Shown: positions 27,040 to 35,660 of the stretch, piece after piece
Layout of the letters: each line of letters starts with the position of its first letter
How positions within the stretch are numbered: position 1 is the stretch's first letter
NCBI RefSeq assembly: GCF_019039215.1
Contig: NZ_JAHNZZ010000003.1
Coordinates: 37,305-101,304, forward strand
DNA length: 64,000 nt
DNA from: Bacillus sp. FJAT-29790
GTDB taxonomy: Bacteria > Bacillota > Bacilli > Bacillales > Cytobacillaceae
Reading direction: 5' to 3'
Program-made: the position numbers and the translations under genes
The notes under the pieces: generated by a model
What the model was told of the DNA's origin: nothing
The model's input: the letters and a program-made list of their open reading frames with translations, nothing else
Database searches by the model: none

Positions 27040-27137
27040 TCCTTCTTTAACATTATCTTTTAAGTAAGGAAGCTCTGACAGATGTATTATTTCAATTTAG
27101 AAGCGTCTCTTTGCTTCCCTCCACAATGATATAAAGT

Positions 27138-27289
27138 GAAACTTCCATCAGCGGGGGTTTTCTTCATCCCCCGCTGATGGTTAGTTGAACCAATCGGGCT
27201 TTTACTGGCAGTTTATCCCCCGCTTATCCTTCTTCGATTTCTCTAAGTCTTGAAGCGAGGGTTTTACTGCCAGTTAATCTGCGATAAAC
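27138..27289. repeat. Dispersed repeat family C, copy 1
   Basis: Starts GAAACTTCCATCAGCGGGGG, has a first hairpin (CCATCAGCGGGGG with CCCCCGCTGATGG) and a second with ACTGGCAGT / ACTGCCAGT, and ends GTTAATCTGCGATAAAC. A longer copy is at 35303-35587 and a deleted one at 39124-39171. It sits right at the end of the aldehyde dehydrogenase gene. Confidence 0.82.
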
Positions 27290-27291
27290 TA

Positions 27292-28794
27292 TTAGTATTG
27301 ATCATTCTGCTTGATATTAACAAAAACACTTTTCACTTCTGTATAGTTTTGTAAACCGTATTCTCCACCCATTTCACGGCCAATTCCTGATTGTTTGTAT
27401 CCGCCGAAAGGCATTGTTTCCCATTCGAGACCAAAATCATTAATCCAGACTGTACCTGTTTGCAACTTGCTAGCAATGTAGTGACCCTTTTTCATATTTT
27501 CAGTCCAAATACTTGCAGCTAAGCCGTAATCACTATCATTTGCACGTTTAATTACTTCTTCAATCGTGTCAAAAACGAAAATCGACATGACTGGACCAAA
27601 GATTTCTTCACGAGCAATGACCATATGATCTTCCACATCGGCAAAAATAGTTGGCTGTACAAAATATCCTGTTTCATATACTTTTTCTCCACCCGCGACA
27701 AGTCGTGCTCCTTCTTTTTTCCCTTGCTCGATGTAACCAAGTACGGTTTGTTGCTGTTTAGCTGAAACAAGTGGACCCATATCCGTTTCAGGATCCATTC
27801 CAGGACCAACCTTCATAGCGTTCGCACGCTCTGCTAAAGCCTCTACGACACGTTCATATTGACTCCGCTGTACAAATACACGTGTACAAGCACTGCAGTT
27901 TTGCCCATGGTTGTACATTGTTCCGTTAAATGCCCCTTCAATGGCTTCTTGAAGATTAGCATCCTCTAAAATAATGGCAGGTGATTTACCCCCAAGTTCT
28001 AGTGTAACCCCCTTGATTTGTTCAGCAGCTTTTTTCATTACTTCTTTTCCGACTGCCGTTGAACCAGTGAATGCAACTTTATCTACATCTTTATGCGTGA
28101 TGATCGCTTCTCCTGCAATTCGGCCTGATCCTGGCACAATATTCACAACACCGTCTGGAAAACCAGCTTCTTTAAACAACTTTCCTACATAAAGAAGGGA
28201 TAAAGGTGTTTCGCTTGCCGGCTTAATGACAACCGTACATCCGACAGCAAGTGCGGATCCGAGCTTCCAAGCTGCCATTGCAAGCGGGAAATTCCATGGA
28301 ATAATTTGGCCTACAACCCCAACTGGCTCATGAACGGTATAAGTTACATAATCCTTTGAAATTGGAGTTGTCTTACCAAATAATTTTGTCGCCCAACCCG
28401 CATAGTATCTGAAATGCTGAATTGTTCCATCAATATCATCCGAAAGCGCGACTTTGTATGGTTTCCCGTTATCCAATGACTCAAGCTGTGCAAGCTCTTC
28501 ACGGTTCTCTTCTAAGAGATCAGCAAACTTATAGATTAGATGGGAACGTTCAGCCGCATCTATTTTTGTCCATTCCCCTTCATCAAATGCCTTTCTTGCT
28601 GCAGCTACTGCAACATCGATGTCATCTTCTTGCGCTTCACTTACTTCAGCAATGACTTCTTCATTTGCTGGATTAACGACGGCAAATGTTTTACCACTGA
28701 TCGCCGGAACATAAGCACCGTTGATATATAGTCCTTTAACGCCTTCTAAGAATTCTTGCACTTTGGGTTTCAAATTGTAATTTGTCGCTTGCAT
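27292..28794 (-). CDS. NAD(P)-dependent aldehyde dehydrogenase, probable 2-oxoglutarate-semialdehyde dehydrogenase
   Basis: 500 residues, standard for the family. Catalytic Glu266 is in TLELGGKSP and Cys300 in GQNCSACTR; the NAD fold has FTGSTAVGKEV and the oxyanion Asn is in PWNFPLA. By sequence alone it is a general ALDH (betaine-aldehyde / DhaS-like). Its place after a proline-racemase-family pair, an FAD dehydrogenase and a DapA-family deaminase makes it the expected last enzyme of 4-hydroxyproline breakdown, oxidising 2-oxoglutarate semialdehyde to 2-oxoglutarate. The start at 28794 is preceded by GGAGAGA. Confidence in ALDH is high, in the substrate moderate. Confidence 0.9.
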   Translation of the reverse strand: MQATNYNLKPKVQEFLEGVKGLYINGAYVPAISGKTFAVVNPANEEVIAEVSEAQEDDIDVAVAAARKAFDEGEWTKIDAAERSHLIYKFADLLEENREELAQLESLDNGKPYKVALSDDIDGTIQHFRYYAGWATKLFGKTTPISKDYVTYTVHEPVGVVGQIIPWNFPLAMAAWKLGSALAVGCTVVIKPASETPLSLLYVGKLFKEAGFPDGVVNIVPGSGRIAGEAIITHKDVDKVAFTGSTAVGKEVMKKAAEQIKGVTLELGGKSPAIILEDANLQEAIEGAFNGTMYNHGQNCSACTRVFVQRSQYERVVEALAERANAMKVGPGMDPETDMGPLVSAKQQQTVLGYIEQGKKEGARLVAGGEKVYETGYFVQPTIFADVEDHMVIAREEIFGPVMSIFVFDTIEEVIKRANDSDYGLAASIWTENMKKGHYIASKLQTGTVWINDFGLEWETMPFGGYKQSGIGREMGGEYGLQNYTEVKSVFVNIKQNDQY

Positions 28795-28842
28795 GTTCTC
28801 TCTCCTTCAATATCTTAGTTATTGGCTTTGTTAATCTTGCCT

Positions 28843-28903
28843 GTTGATTTCCGCTCCAGCCGCTCGCTTTCCGCGGGAGTCTCGCACCTTCCGCTACAAT
28901 CAA
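28843..28903. repeat. Dispersed repeat family A, short copy 3
   Basis: TTGATTTCCGCTCCAGCCGC followed by CTTTCCGCGGGAGTCTCGCA and CCTTCCGCTACAATCAAC: both ends of family A joined with the middle 65-70 bases deleted. The terminal TTGATT / AATCAA arms are kept. Confidence 0.8.
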
Positions 28904-28939
28904 CAAAGTACAAATATCAACATTGAGCTTTAAAACAGC

Positions 28940-29833
28940 CTAGTTATTTACTGTTTCCATACTTGCAAGAAGTTCTTTTAGTTTTGCTTCTTCTTTTTCA
29001 TTTAATGAAAGTCTCGGTGATCGGCATGGCCCACCCGCTAATCCTTTCAAATCCATTGCTCTCTTCACGATTTGTACATATTTTCCTGATCCCTCCAAAA
29101 ATGCACAAAGTGGAAGGATATGGTCATTGATTGCCCATGCTTCTTCGATTTCTCCATTTTGGTAATGGTTGAACATGTCTGTTACAAGCTTTGGCACGAT
29201 ATTTCCGGCAACAGAAATCCACCCAGTAGCTCCAACGAAATATGATTCCATAACAAGCTCTTCCGCACCGCAGAATACTTCGAAATTGCCTTTTGCTTTT
29301 CTTGCAAGGTCTCTTACTTTGCCAATTTCACCGCTAGATTCTTTAATGTGTGTTACATTTTTACAATCTTTTCCGATTTGCAGCATTAGCTCTGTGCTCA
29401 TATTCACACCAGAAGTGAATGGATTGTTATAAAGCATGATTGGAATATCTACATTGTCGGAGATTTCTTTAAAATGGTAATAAATCTCATTTTCCTTTGG
29501 CTTCATGTAGTATGGATTAATGATTAATGCACAGTCTGCCCCGTGTGCTTCAGCCTGCTTTGTGTACTCAATCGTTTCTTTCGTTGTTTCGGCAGCTGTT
29601 CCAACAATAACTGGAAGACGGCCGTTTACTTCTTTTATTACGGTTTCAACCATTTGGAACTTCTCTTCTTTTGATAAACTGACAAATTCACCAGTACTTC
29701 CATTGATCACAATCCCTGCTACATTCTGGTCCACAAAGTAATTCACATTATTTTTTACGCCGCCCCAATCAATCTCTTGTGCCTCAGTCATTGGTGTAAT
29801 TAATACAGGGTAAGCTCCTCTAATTGTTGTCAT
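28940..29833 (-). CDS. DapA/NAL-family lyase, probable 1-pyrroline-4-hydroxy-2-carboxylate deaminase
   Basis: 297 residues with the Schiff-base TIM-barrel layout: GSTGEF phosphate/carboxylate loop (residues 45-50), catalytic Tyr135 in PIMLYNNP and Lys164 in THIKESSGE. True dihydrodipicolinate synthase genes sit with lysine genes; this one sits between an aldehyde dehydrogenase and proline-racemase-family genes. There the known DapA-family enzyme is the deaminase converting the cyclic imine of hydroxyproline to 2-oxoglutarate semialdehyde plus ammonia. Start at 29833 has AGGAGGAAATATA upstream. Alternative: another pyruvate- or keto-acid aldolase of the family. Confidence 0.85.
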   Translation of the reverse strand: MTTIRGAYPVLITPMTEAQEIDWGGVKNNVNYFVDQNVAGIVINGSTGEFVSLSKEEKFQMVETVIKEVNGRLPVIVGTAAETTKETIEYTKQAEAHGADCALIINPYYMKPKENEIYYHFKEISDNVDIPIMLYNNPFTSGVNMSTELMLQIGKDCKNVTHIKESSGEIGKVRDLARKAKGNFEVFCGAEELVMESYFVGATGWISVAGNIVPKLVTDMFNHYQNGEIEEAWAINDHILPLCAFLEGSGKYVQIVKRAMDLKGLAGGPCRSPRLSLNEKEEAKLKELLASMETVNN

Positions 29834-29933
29834 TATATTTCCTCCTAAAAGTTAATTTTGGTCTAAAAGTCCGATTATTTTTTTCAATTGGCTCTTTTCG
29901 TAAACCTTGTTGCAATTTAACTGAGTTGAGGTC

Positions 29934-30063
29934 TAGTTGATTTCCGCTTCAGGAGCTCGCTTTCCGCGGGGCGGGCGGTGAGCCTCCTCGGCGTTACCGC
30001 CTGTGGGGTCTCACCTGTCCCGCTACTCCCGCAGGAGTCTCGCACCTTCCGCTCCAATCAACT
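29934..30063. repeat. Dispersed repeat family A, complete copy 4
   Basis: Bounded by TAGTTGATT and AATCAACTA, which are complementary. Inside, GCGGG pairs with CCCGC and GGTGAG with CTCACC, the same positions where copy 1 has GAGGA/TCCTC and GTCGAG/CTCGAC. It lies between the racemase-like and deaminase genes of an apparent operon. Confidence 0.85.
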
Positions 30064-30146
30064 ACATACAATACCTATTTAAAACAATGATCATTTATAA
30101 AAATGCCTTTCGATTACACTTCTGCTATTTTTCGAAATATGCTTTG

Positions 30147-31100
30147 CTATTTTAATAGAAATCCAGCTGCTAAAGGATCTGTTGGATCTAGTACGAATGT
30201 CTGCAATCCGGTAATGAATCCCCGGCTTTTCAACGTAAACTGATAACCACTCTCTGTTTGTCTTGCAGCTTCTACTTCCAATCGGCTACCGAAAATACTT
30301 TCATTTACGTATGGCTTATCGATACACATTCCTCCTTTAGAAAATAGACTTGTATAACAAGCAAGTGTCGTTCCAAAGCCAGGTGAACGTACAATAAACT
30401 CGTCTTCACGGAAAGTGAGCGTTTTAATTCTCCCCTCTTCAAGAGTAGTAGCATCCAATAAAATGGCACCGTTTACGGACGTCTTTGAATCGAGAGCTTG
30501 AAGCACCGTCTGCCCCCATCTCTTCAATTCGGAAAGATCTTCAACTCGAATCTCTGCAGGTATATCATGCTTTTCAAACACTGCATATAATTGATCCGCT
30601 TGTACGAGGGAGAGTTTTGTATTTAATCTCGGATGGGAAAGTTGAACTTCTTTTTCAATTACCTGACAAGGTTCGCTTTCAAGCTTTACCAAAACGACTT
30701 CTTCCTTCTCCATGATGGCTGTGACAGAAATTAATCCACTAACTGTTTCAATCTTATATTCACCTGAAGCCCTTGCTGGCAAATGACCGCATTCCAGTAA
30801 CGCTGTCATCACAGCAACAATGCCGCCATAATGAAGAGGCACCGTTCCATCATGGTTGAAAAATACGACGGCGGCGTCCGCTTCTCGGCTAAACGGCGGA
30901 ACAACAAGGCAGCCATTTAAACCAGCGAATCCCCGGGGCTCATTCAATAAAAGATTAATCTCGTCGGCAAATACATGGGGAAATTGCTCATTTAGCTGTT
31001 CCAAGCTCTGATAATGAATGAACGGAACATCCTTTATAATACGGAACGCCTCGCCGGCTACGTGTACATCTGTTGCCTGGTAAACCTTTTGAATGATCAT
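30147..31100 (-). CDS. Proline-racemase-family paralogue lacking both catalytic cysteines
   Basis: 317 residues, clearly of the proline racemase fold: LLNEPRGFAGLNGCLVVPP, GGIVAVMTALLECG, LQTFVLDPTDPLAAGFLLK. The two catalytic cysteines are gone: where the neighbour has PMCGHD this protein has PLHYGG (His90 at the Cys position), and RSPCGTG has become RSPGFGT (Gly241). It starts with ATG at 31100 inside the end of the active paralogue (four-base overlap), so the two are made together. It could be a structural or regulatory partner in a heterodimer, or have a different lyase activity; a decaying gene is unlikely because the frame is intact and compact. Function is unproven. Confidence 0.85.
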   Translation of the reverse strand: MIIQKVYQATDVHVAGEAFRIIKDVPFIHYQSLEQLNEQFPHVFADEINLLLNEPRGFAGLNGCLVVPPFSREADAAVVFFNHDGTVPLHYGGIVAVMTALLECGHLPARASGEYKIETVSGLISVTAIMEKEEVVLVKLESEPCQVIEKEVQLSHPRLNTKLSLVQADQLYAVFEKHDIPAEIRVEDLSELKRWGQTVLQALDSKTSVNGAILLDATTLEEGRIKTLTFREDEFIVRSPGFGTTLACYTSLFSKGGMCIDKPYVNESIFGSRLEVEAARQTESGYQFTLKSRGFITGLQTFVLDPTDPLAAGFLLK

Positions 31101-32137
31101 TTCACGTCCTCCGTTTCATGTTCCTCCATCGGGGGAATGAGCAGAAACCCTTCTTTAAGCGGATCTTCTTCGTTGTAAAAGAACTTATGCATTCCCATTA
31201 GCCATGCCGATCCTGCGATTTTCGTCACTACAGCCTCTACGCCTTTCACATCTGTTGTTTCTAACACGCATCCGCGAAATAGCGAACCAACAATACTTTC
31301 ATGAACGAATTCTTCACCAATCGCAATTTCTTTATTGGCATAGAGTACAGCCAACTTAGCAGATGTACCTGTTCCACATGGGGAACGGTCAATTCCTCCC
31401 GGAGGAACAATGACTGTATTTTTCACATCTGCTTTTTCATGGCTTGGTTCAGTAAAAAATTCAACATGGGTCAACCCTTGAATAAATGGATATTGCGGGT
31501 GAACAATGTCTGTTTTTTCATTGATGGCATTTCTAATGTCAATCGCTTTATCGATAATGAGGGAAGCATTTTCAGGGATTAATTCCAACCCTACTGTTTT
31601 CGCATCAATGATTGCGTAAAAATTCCCGCCATACGCGATGTCAGCATCTACTTGCCCAACCCCATCGACATACACCGAAACTCTTTTTAATAGAAAAGCA
31701 GGGATATTACAAAATGACACTTCCTTCGCTTTGCCGCCTTCTACAGTAATATCTACCTCTACAAGCCCAGCCGGTGTATCTAATATTAATGAAGTGACTG
31801 GCTCCTGAACGGGGATCAGCCCGGATTCTATTAAAGCGGTACACACACCAATTGTGTCATGGCCGCACATCGGTAAATAACCGCCTGTTTCTATGTATAT
31901 CACTCCGATATCCGCATCAGGATGGCACGGATCTGTGAGCAAAGCACCTGACATCACATCATGGCCCCGCGGTTCATTCATTAATAGTTTACGAATCCAG
32001 TCATATTCCTTTTTCATATGAAGCATTTTTTCAGACATCGTTTCTCCTCTGAGTTCTGGAAGACCGCTAATCAATGTTCTCGTTGGATTCCCGCCTGTAT
32101 GTGTATCTATCGTTGTAAATACTCTGTGTGCCCTCAT
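31097..32137 (-). CDS. 4-hydroxyproline 2-epimerase / proline racemase, active form
   Basis: 346 residues with both catalytic cysteines, Cys91 in YLPMCGHDTIG and Cys254 in GIDRSPCGTGTSAK, plus the family start HRVFTTIDTHTGGNPTR. It would convert trans-4-hydroxy-L-proline to cis-4-hydroxy-D-proline (or L- to D-proline). It is translated between the FAD dehydrogenase gene (its ATG at 32137 overlaps that gene's TGA) and the cysteine-less paralogue. The match of its neighbours to each later step makes hydroxyproline the likelier substrate. Confidence 0.9.
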   Translation of the reverse strand: MRAHRVFTTIDTHTGGNPTRTLISGLPELRGETMSEKMLHMKKEYDWIRKLLMNEPRGHDVMSGALLTDPCHPDADIGVIYIETGGYLPMCGHDTIGVCTALIESGLIPVQEPVTSLILDTPAGLVEVDITVEGGKAKEVSFCNIPAFLLKRVSVYVDGVGQVDADIAYGGNFYAIIDAKTVGLELIPENASLIIDKAIDIRNAINEKTDIVHPQYPFIQGLTHVEFFTEPSHEKADVKNTVIVPPGGIDRSPCGTGTSAKLAVLYANKEIAIGEEFVHESIVGSLFRGCVLETTDVKGVEAVVTKIAGSAWLMGMHKFFYNEEDPLKEGFLLIPPMEEHETEDVK

Positions 32138-33309
32138 CAGCTCAACACCCTTTCTGTAAAACGGCTATAGCGCAACGGTTCAACGGGGATCGAAGTTTCT
32201 TTTTCGTTTATGAGTTCTTCGACGACTTTCCCAGTCACTGCTGCGAGACTAATTCCGTCCCCCTCATGACCAGCCGCAATATAGTAATTTGGAATGCCTT
32301 CCACCCGTGAAACAATTGGTAAATGGTCTTCTGTCCAAGGACGCAAACCTGCATATGAACGAATCACCATCATATCTGCCATTTTCGGATAAAAACGGAT
32401 AGCCCGGTTCGCAATGCATTTGATGATTTCATTGTTTACTTTCGTATTGAAGCCAACGAACTCCCTGCTGCTTCCGATCAGAAAGTTTTGACTTTCCGTT
32501 GGTTCAAAAACGAGTGCCACTCCATATTTTTCAGTTAGTGGATCGACACGACGCTGTCCACCGAACTTGGAAATTAAATAACCAAACTCCATCACTTTTC
32601 TGTGCCCTACATGTTCCTGTCTGGAGGCAACGATTATATGACCTTTTCTCGGTTCGATTGGTATTGAGAGATCGAGCATTTCACCGATGCGGGGCGCCCA
32701 TACCCCAGCGGCATTGACAACATGATCGGCGGTAAAAATACCATTTGATGTCTCCACCGTAAATGTTCCGTTTGTTTCTTTTTTCATTGTTTTTACTTCA
32801 GTATGCTTCAAGGCTTTAGCGCCGAGCTTTTTTGCATCCTCTAAAAGTGAAAAGGCAAGCATATATGGATTGACCGTGGAATCCGTAGCACATTCCAAGC
32901 CGCCTAATAAGTCATCCGCAAAAAACTTGGAATCCTGGCGAATATCCTGCCTGTCGAGCATTCGAAAAGGCAATCCCACTGCTTTTTGACGGTCAACCCA
33001 TTGCTTCGCCGCTTCCATTTCCTCTTCTGACTCACAAACGAGAATGCTTCCGGGGGCGCGATATTCAAAAGAGTGTTCCAACTCTCTGCTTAATTCATCC
33101 ACTAAATTCTGACTAACCAATGACATTTGGCTATCAAAACCTGGGTCTTTATCAATTGCCAAAATATTGCCGTCACATCTTGATGATGTGCCACTGACAA
33201 ATTCCCCTTTTTCAATAATCGTTACATCTCTGCCATATTTAGAAGCATAATAGGCTATCGAGCAGCCAATAATTCCTCCGCCAATGACTAAAACGTCACA
33301 ATGCTTCAC
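32137..33309 (-). CDS. FAD-dependent D-amino-acid/D-hydroxyproline dehydrogenase, beta-type subunit (DadA-like)
   Basis: 390 residues. FAD-binding CDVLVIGGGIIGCSIAYYASK at the N-terminus and the C-terminal motif YIAAGHEGDGISLAA of the DadA/sarcosine-oxidase-beta group. The GTG at 33309 is chosen because GGGTGG lies 8 bases before it; a GTG at 33321 is inside that site. Such subunits oxidise cis-4-hydroxy-D-proline or related imino acids and in multi-subunit forms need a second FAD subunit and iron-sulfur subunits; those are encoded just across the regulator at 35661-37502. First gene of the minus-strand operon behind the sigma-54 promoter at 33352-33368. Confidence 0.88.
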   Translation of the reverse strand: MKHCDVLVIGGGIIGCSIAYYASKYGRDVTIIEKGEFVSGTSSRCDGNILAIDKDPGFDSQMSLVSQNLVDELSRELEHSFEYRAPGSILVCESEEEMEAAKQWVDRQKAVGLPFRMLDRQDIRQDSKFFADDLLGGLECATDSTVNPYMLAFSLLEDAKKLGAKALKHTEVKTMKKETNGTFTVETSNGIFTADHVVNAAGVWAPRIGEMLDLSIPIEPRKGHIIVASRQEHVGHRKVMEFGYLISKFGGQRRVDPLTEKYGVALVFEPTESQNFLIGSSREFVGFNTKVNNEIIKCIANRAIRFYPKMADMMVIRSYAGLRPWTEDHLPIVSRVEGIPNYYIAAGHEGDGISLAAVTGKVVEELINEKETSIPVEPLRYSRFTERVLS

Positions 33310-33351
33310 ATAACATTCCACCCTTCGCTGAAACGATCGTTAACTTATCAT

Positions 33352-33368
33352 TGCAATTATTGTGCCAA
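33352..33368 (-). promoter_or_regulatory. Sigma-54 (-24/-12) promoter of the hydroxyproline operon, minus strand
   Basis: Minus strand: TTGGCAC-AATAA-TTGCA, a perfect consensus match with GG and GC 12 bases apart. Transcription should start near 33341, about 30 bases before the GTG at 33309. Confidence 0.9.
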
Positions 33369-33454
33369 TTCAAAAAATAGAGGTAGATTGGAGGAATTCG
33401 GTGAGATAGCAGATTTCTAATTACTTAAGTTGCTAATTCTTTCAATTTTTAAAT

Positions 33455-33530
33455 ATATCAGCGGGTTTTGATATTTTATCAGCGAATTTTCGAATATATC
33501 GGCGACTTTTCAAATATATCAGCGACAGTC
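33455..33530. repeat. Short tandem repeat family D (ATATCAGCGA units)
   Basis: Four degenerate units of about 21 bases, each containing ATATCAGCGA or a variant (TATCAGCGGG, TATCAGCGAA, TATCGGCGAC, TATCAGCGAC) separated by TTTTC-AAAT-like spacers. It lies between the minus-strand sigma-54 promoter and the regulator. Irregular spacing and no cas genes rule out CRISPR. It could be an intergenic repeat or part of an enhancer. Confidence 0.7.
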
Positions 33531-33557
33531 CATGTCTCAAATCCCTCCCTATGATTC

Positions 33558-33590
33558 ACTAGTAAAAATATTTTAAATATTTTTACTAGT
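33558..33590. promoter_or_regulatory. Perfect 33-base palindrome before the locus 2 activator gene
   Basis: ACTAGTAAAAATATTT (33558-33573), one central T, then AAATATTTTTACTAGT (33575-33590). It ends five bases before a TATAAT (33595-33600), so it covers the -35 region of the activator's own promoter and sits about 190 bases upstream of the minus-strand sigma-54 promoter. Two more related GTAAAAATA-type half-sites (minus strand, 33609-33601 and 33628-33616) follow. A candidate operator for the activator or another regulator. Confidence 0.6.
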
Positions 33591-33644
33591 AGTGTATAAT
33601 TATTTTTACAGTGTTAATATTTTTTTACACACTAGGAGGATGTT

Positions 33645-35306
33645 ATGGTCTTTTCATTACCGTCAATGAAAGAAATGCTGAAACTTCATCTTACGAATAC
33701 ATCGCTCGAAGAATATATGATTGAACAAATTAATGGAGAATACTATGATCGTTCGTCAGGAAAAACATGCCGAATATTATTTGAGGATGATACCTTCGAT
33801 ACTTTAATTCAGTCGTTTAAATATCATTCTACGGCTGTTATTATCGATACAAACAAACACCCTGTCGGCTGTATAACAGCTGAACAACTGATCCATTTTC
33901 TTAATAATTCATACACACAATTAAAAGCATTTTATGAAACCGTCATTCAAACGACCGATGCCTCAGTTACGGTCATTGATGAGAGCGAGCTTGTTTGTTC
34001 ATGGACTGAAGGCGCAGAAAAAATATTTTCAGTCAAGCGCCAAGATATAATCGGCCGGCCAATTACTGAATTTTTCGACCGCAAAAACTTAGAAATCTTA
34101 CAATCACTTCATAATGGAAAAAGCATTTTAGGCCAGCACCATCAGCCGCGGTCTGATTTATTTGTCCTAATTAACTCCAATCCCGTTTACTTTAACAACC
34201 GGATTATCGGCGCTGTCGTTTCTGAGACAGATGTTACGAGTCAAGTTGTCCTTAATGAAAAATTATTTAACATGTCCACAGAGGTTCATCGTTTAGAACA
34301 AGAAGTCGCGAAATACAAAGATTCTGTCGATCCGTTTACGACGATTAAAGGGAAAAGTGTCGCTCTACAGAGAACCGTGCAATTAGCAAGAAAGGTTTGT
34401 TCTGTAAAATCAACAGTACTGATTTTAGGCGAAAGCGGCGTCGGAAAAGAAGTGTTTGCCAAAGCGATTCATGAAGCAAGCGAAGAGCCAAACGCACCGT
34501 TTATTTCGATTAATTGCGGTGCGATCCCAGCGTCTTTATTTGAAAGTGAATTATTTGGGTATGAACGGGGTGCTTTTTCCGGCGCAGATCTGAAAGGGAA
34601 AAAGGGAAAGATCGAACTAGCTAAAGGCGGTACACTGTTTCTTGATGAAATCGGGGAAATGCCACTCGAAATGCAAGTTAAGCTATTGCGAGTGCTGCAG
34701 GAGCGGAAATATTACCGTGTTGGCGGTGTGAAAGAACTCGATACCGACTTCCGGATCATTGCTGCTACGAATCGTGATTTGCAAGAATTAATGAAAGATG
34801 GGCAGTTTCGTGAAGATTTATATTACCGCTTAAACGTTGTTAGTCTACATATTCCGCCTTTAAGGGAGCGTCGAGAAGATATTATCGAGTTAACCCATTA
34901 TTTTTTAAATGATTTTTCATTAAGTTATCAGCGTCCCATTCATGAATTTTCACCTGAAGTGATGCAGGAATTGCTTCGTTATGATTGGCCTGGCAATATT
35001 CGTGAACTTCGTAATGTCGCTGAACGTCTCGTCGTGTTTGCAACTGATGGTGTGATTAAAAAGGATTATTTGCCCTTCGATGCAAGCAATCTTAACCAGG
35101 ATAACAACTTGATGATTGTACCTAATCTTCTTAAAGAAAAGGACGACACCATCCTATCGCTACAGGAAGAAATGGACCAACACGAGAAAATGGTGATTTC
35201 AAGAGCATTAAAGATTTTAGATGGAAACAAATTGGAATGTGCGAAACATCTCGGCATTACAAGGGCTACTTTATACAACCGTCTGAAGCGCCTCGGCTTA
35301 AAGTGA
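33645..35306 (+). CDS. Sigma-54-dependent activator: N-terminal CBS-like part + PAS + AAA+ + Fis-type HTH (locus 2)
   Basis: 553 residues. About 110 N-terminal residues end like a CBS pair ([21 protein letters not shown]). A PAS domain follows (about 112-220, [22 protein letters not shown]), then AAA+ (about 240-470) with Walker A GESGVGKE and Walker [13 protein letters not shown], and a C-terminal helix-turn-helix ([21 protein letters not shown]). The sigma-54 contact loop reads GAFSGA instead of GAFTGA. AGGAGG is 5 bases before the ATG. It lies between two divergent sigma-54 promoters (33352-33368 and 35607-35623), the obvious targets. The stop codon TGA lies at the edge of repeat family C. 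Confidence 0.93.
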   Translation: MVFSLPSMKEMLKLHLTNTSLEEYMIEQINGEYYDRSSGKTCRILFEDDTFDTLIQSFKYHSTAVIIDTNKHPVGCITAEQLIHFLNNSYTQLKAFYETVIQTTDASVTVIDESELVCSWTEGAEKIFSVKRQDIIGRPITEFFDRKNLEILQSLHNGKSILGQHHQPRSDLFVLINSNPVYFNNRIIGAVVSETDVTSQVVLNEKLFNMSTEVHRLEQEVAKYKDSVDPFTTIKGKSVALQRTVQLARKVCSVKSTVLILGESGVGKEVFAKAIHEASEEPNAPFISINCGAIPASLFESELFGYERGAFSGADLKGKKGKIELAKGGTLFLDEIGEMPLEMQVKLLRVLQERKYYRVGGVKELDTDFRIIAATNRDLQELMKDGQFREDLYYRLNVVSLHIPPLRERREDIIELTHYFLNDFSLSYQRPIHEFSPEVMQELLRYDWPGNIRELRNVAERLVVFATDGVIKKDYLPFDASNLNQDNNLMIVPNLLKEKDDTILSLQEEMDQHEKMVISRALKILDGNKLECAKHLGITRATLYNRLKRLGLK

Positions 35307-35587
35307 AACTTCCATCAGTGGGGACGCCATGGTTCTCGGGGTTCCCACTGATGGCTAGTTGCGGCCCACAGGAAGTGGGTCACACAGACGTTGCCACAGG
35401 ATAAGGAAAGCTTCGTTAGCATAATCATCGCACGAAGAAAAAGTGCTTTTCTTTTTCGAGGACGTGGCGCTCTTAGTCTATGATTCCATTTCGGTCCTTA
35501 CGGGCAGTAAGACCCTCCACTTATCCTGCCTCGATTTCTATCGGGCCTTAAAGTGAGGGTCTTACTGCCCGTTAATCTGCGATAAAT
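35303..35587. repeat. Dispersed repeat family C, long copy 2
   Basis: Begins GTGAAACTTCCATCAGTGGG, contains CCATCAGTGGGGA pairing with TTCCCACTGATGG, the segment GGACGTGGCGCTCTTAGTCT, and a second fold with GGGCAGTAAGACCCTC / GAGGGTCTTACTGCCC, and ends GTTAATCTGCGATAAAT. The TGA stop of the activator gene is in its first bases, so it was inserted at, or captured, the gene end. It fills the space up to the next sigma-54 promoter. Confidence 0.85.
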
Positions 35588-35606
35588 TAATCCTCCTCCT
35601 ATTAAG

Positions 35607-35623
35607 TTGGTACGTTTTTTGCA
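35607..35623 (+). promoter_or_regulatory. Sigma-54 (-24/-12) promoter of the dehydrogenase accessory operon, plus strand
   Basis: TTGGTAC-GTTTT-TTGCA, GG at 35609-35610 and GC at 35621-35622, 12 bases apart. Expected start near 35634, about 27 bases before the ATG at 35661. Confidence 0.88.
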
Positions 35624-35660
35624 TAGTATCTTACTAGAAGAAACTCGAGGAGGAAACCAA

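Noticed and set aside
28815..28840. Possible sixth sigma-54 promoter (TTGGC ... TTGC)
   Set aside because: The GG-GC distance is 15 rather than 12 bases and it points away from the aldehyde dehydrogenase start.
33455..33530. Possible CRISPR-like array of ATATCAGCGA units
   Set aside because: Only four degenerate units with short near-identical spacers and no cas genes; better described as a short tandem repeat.
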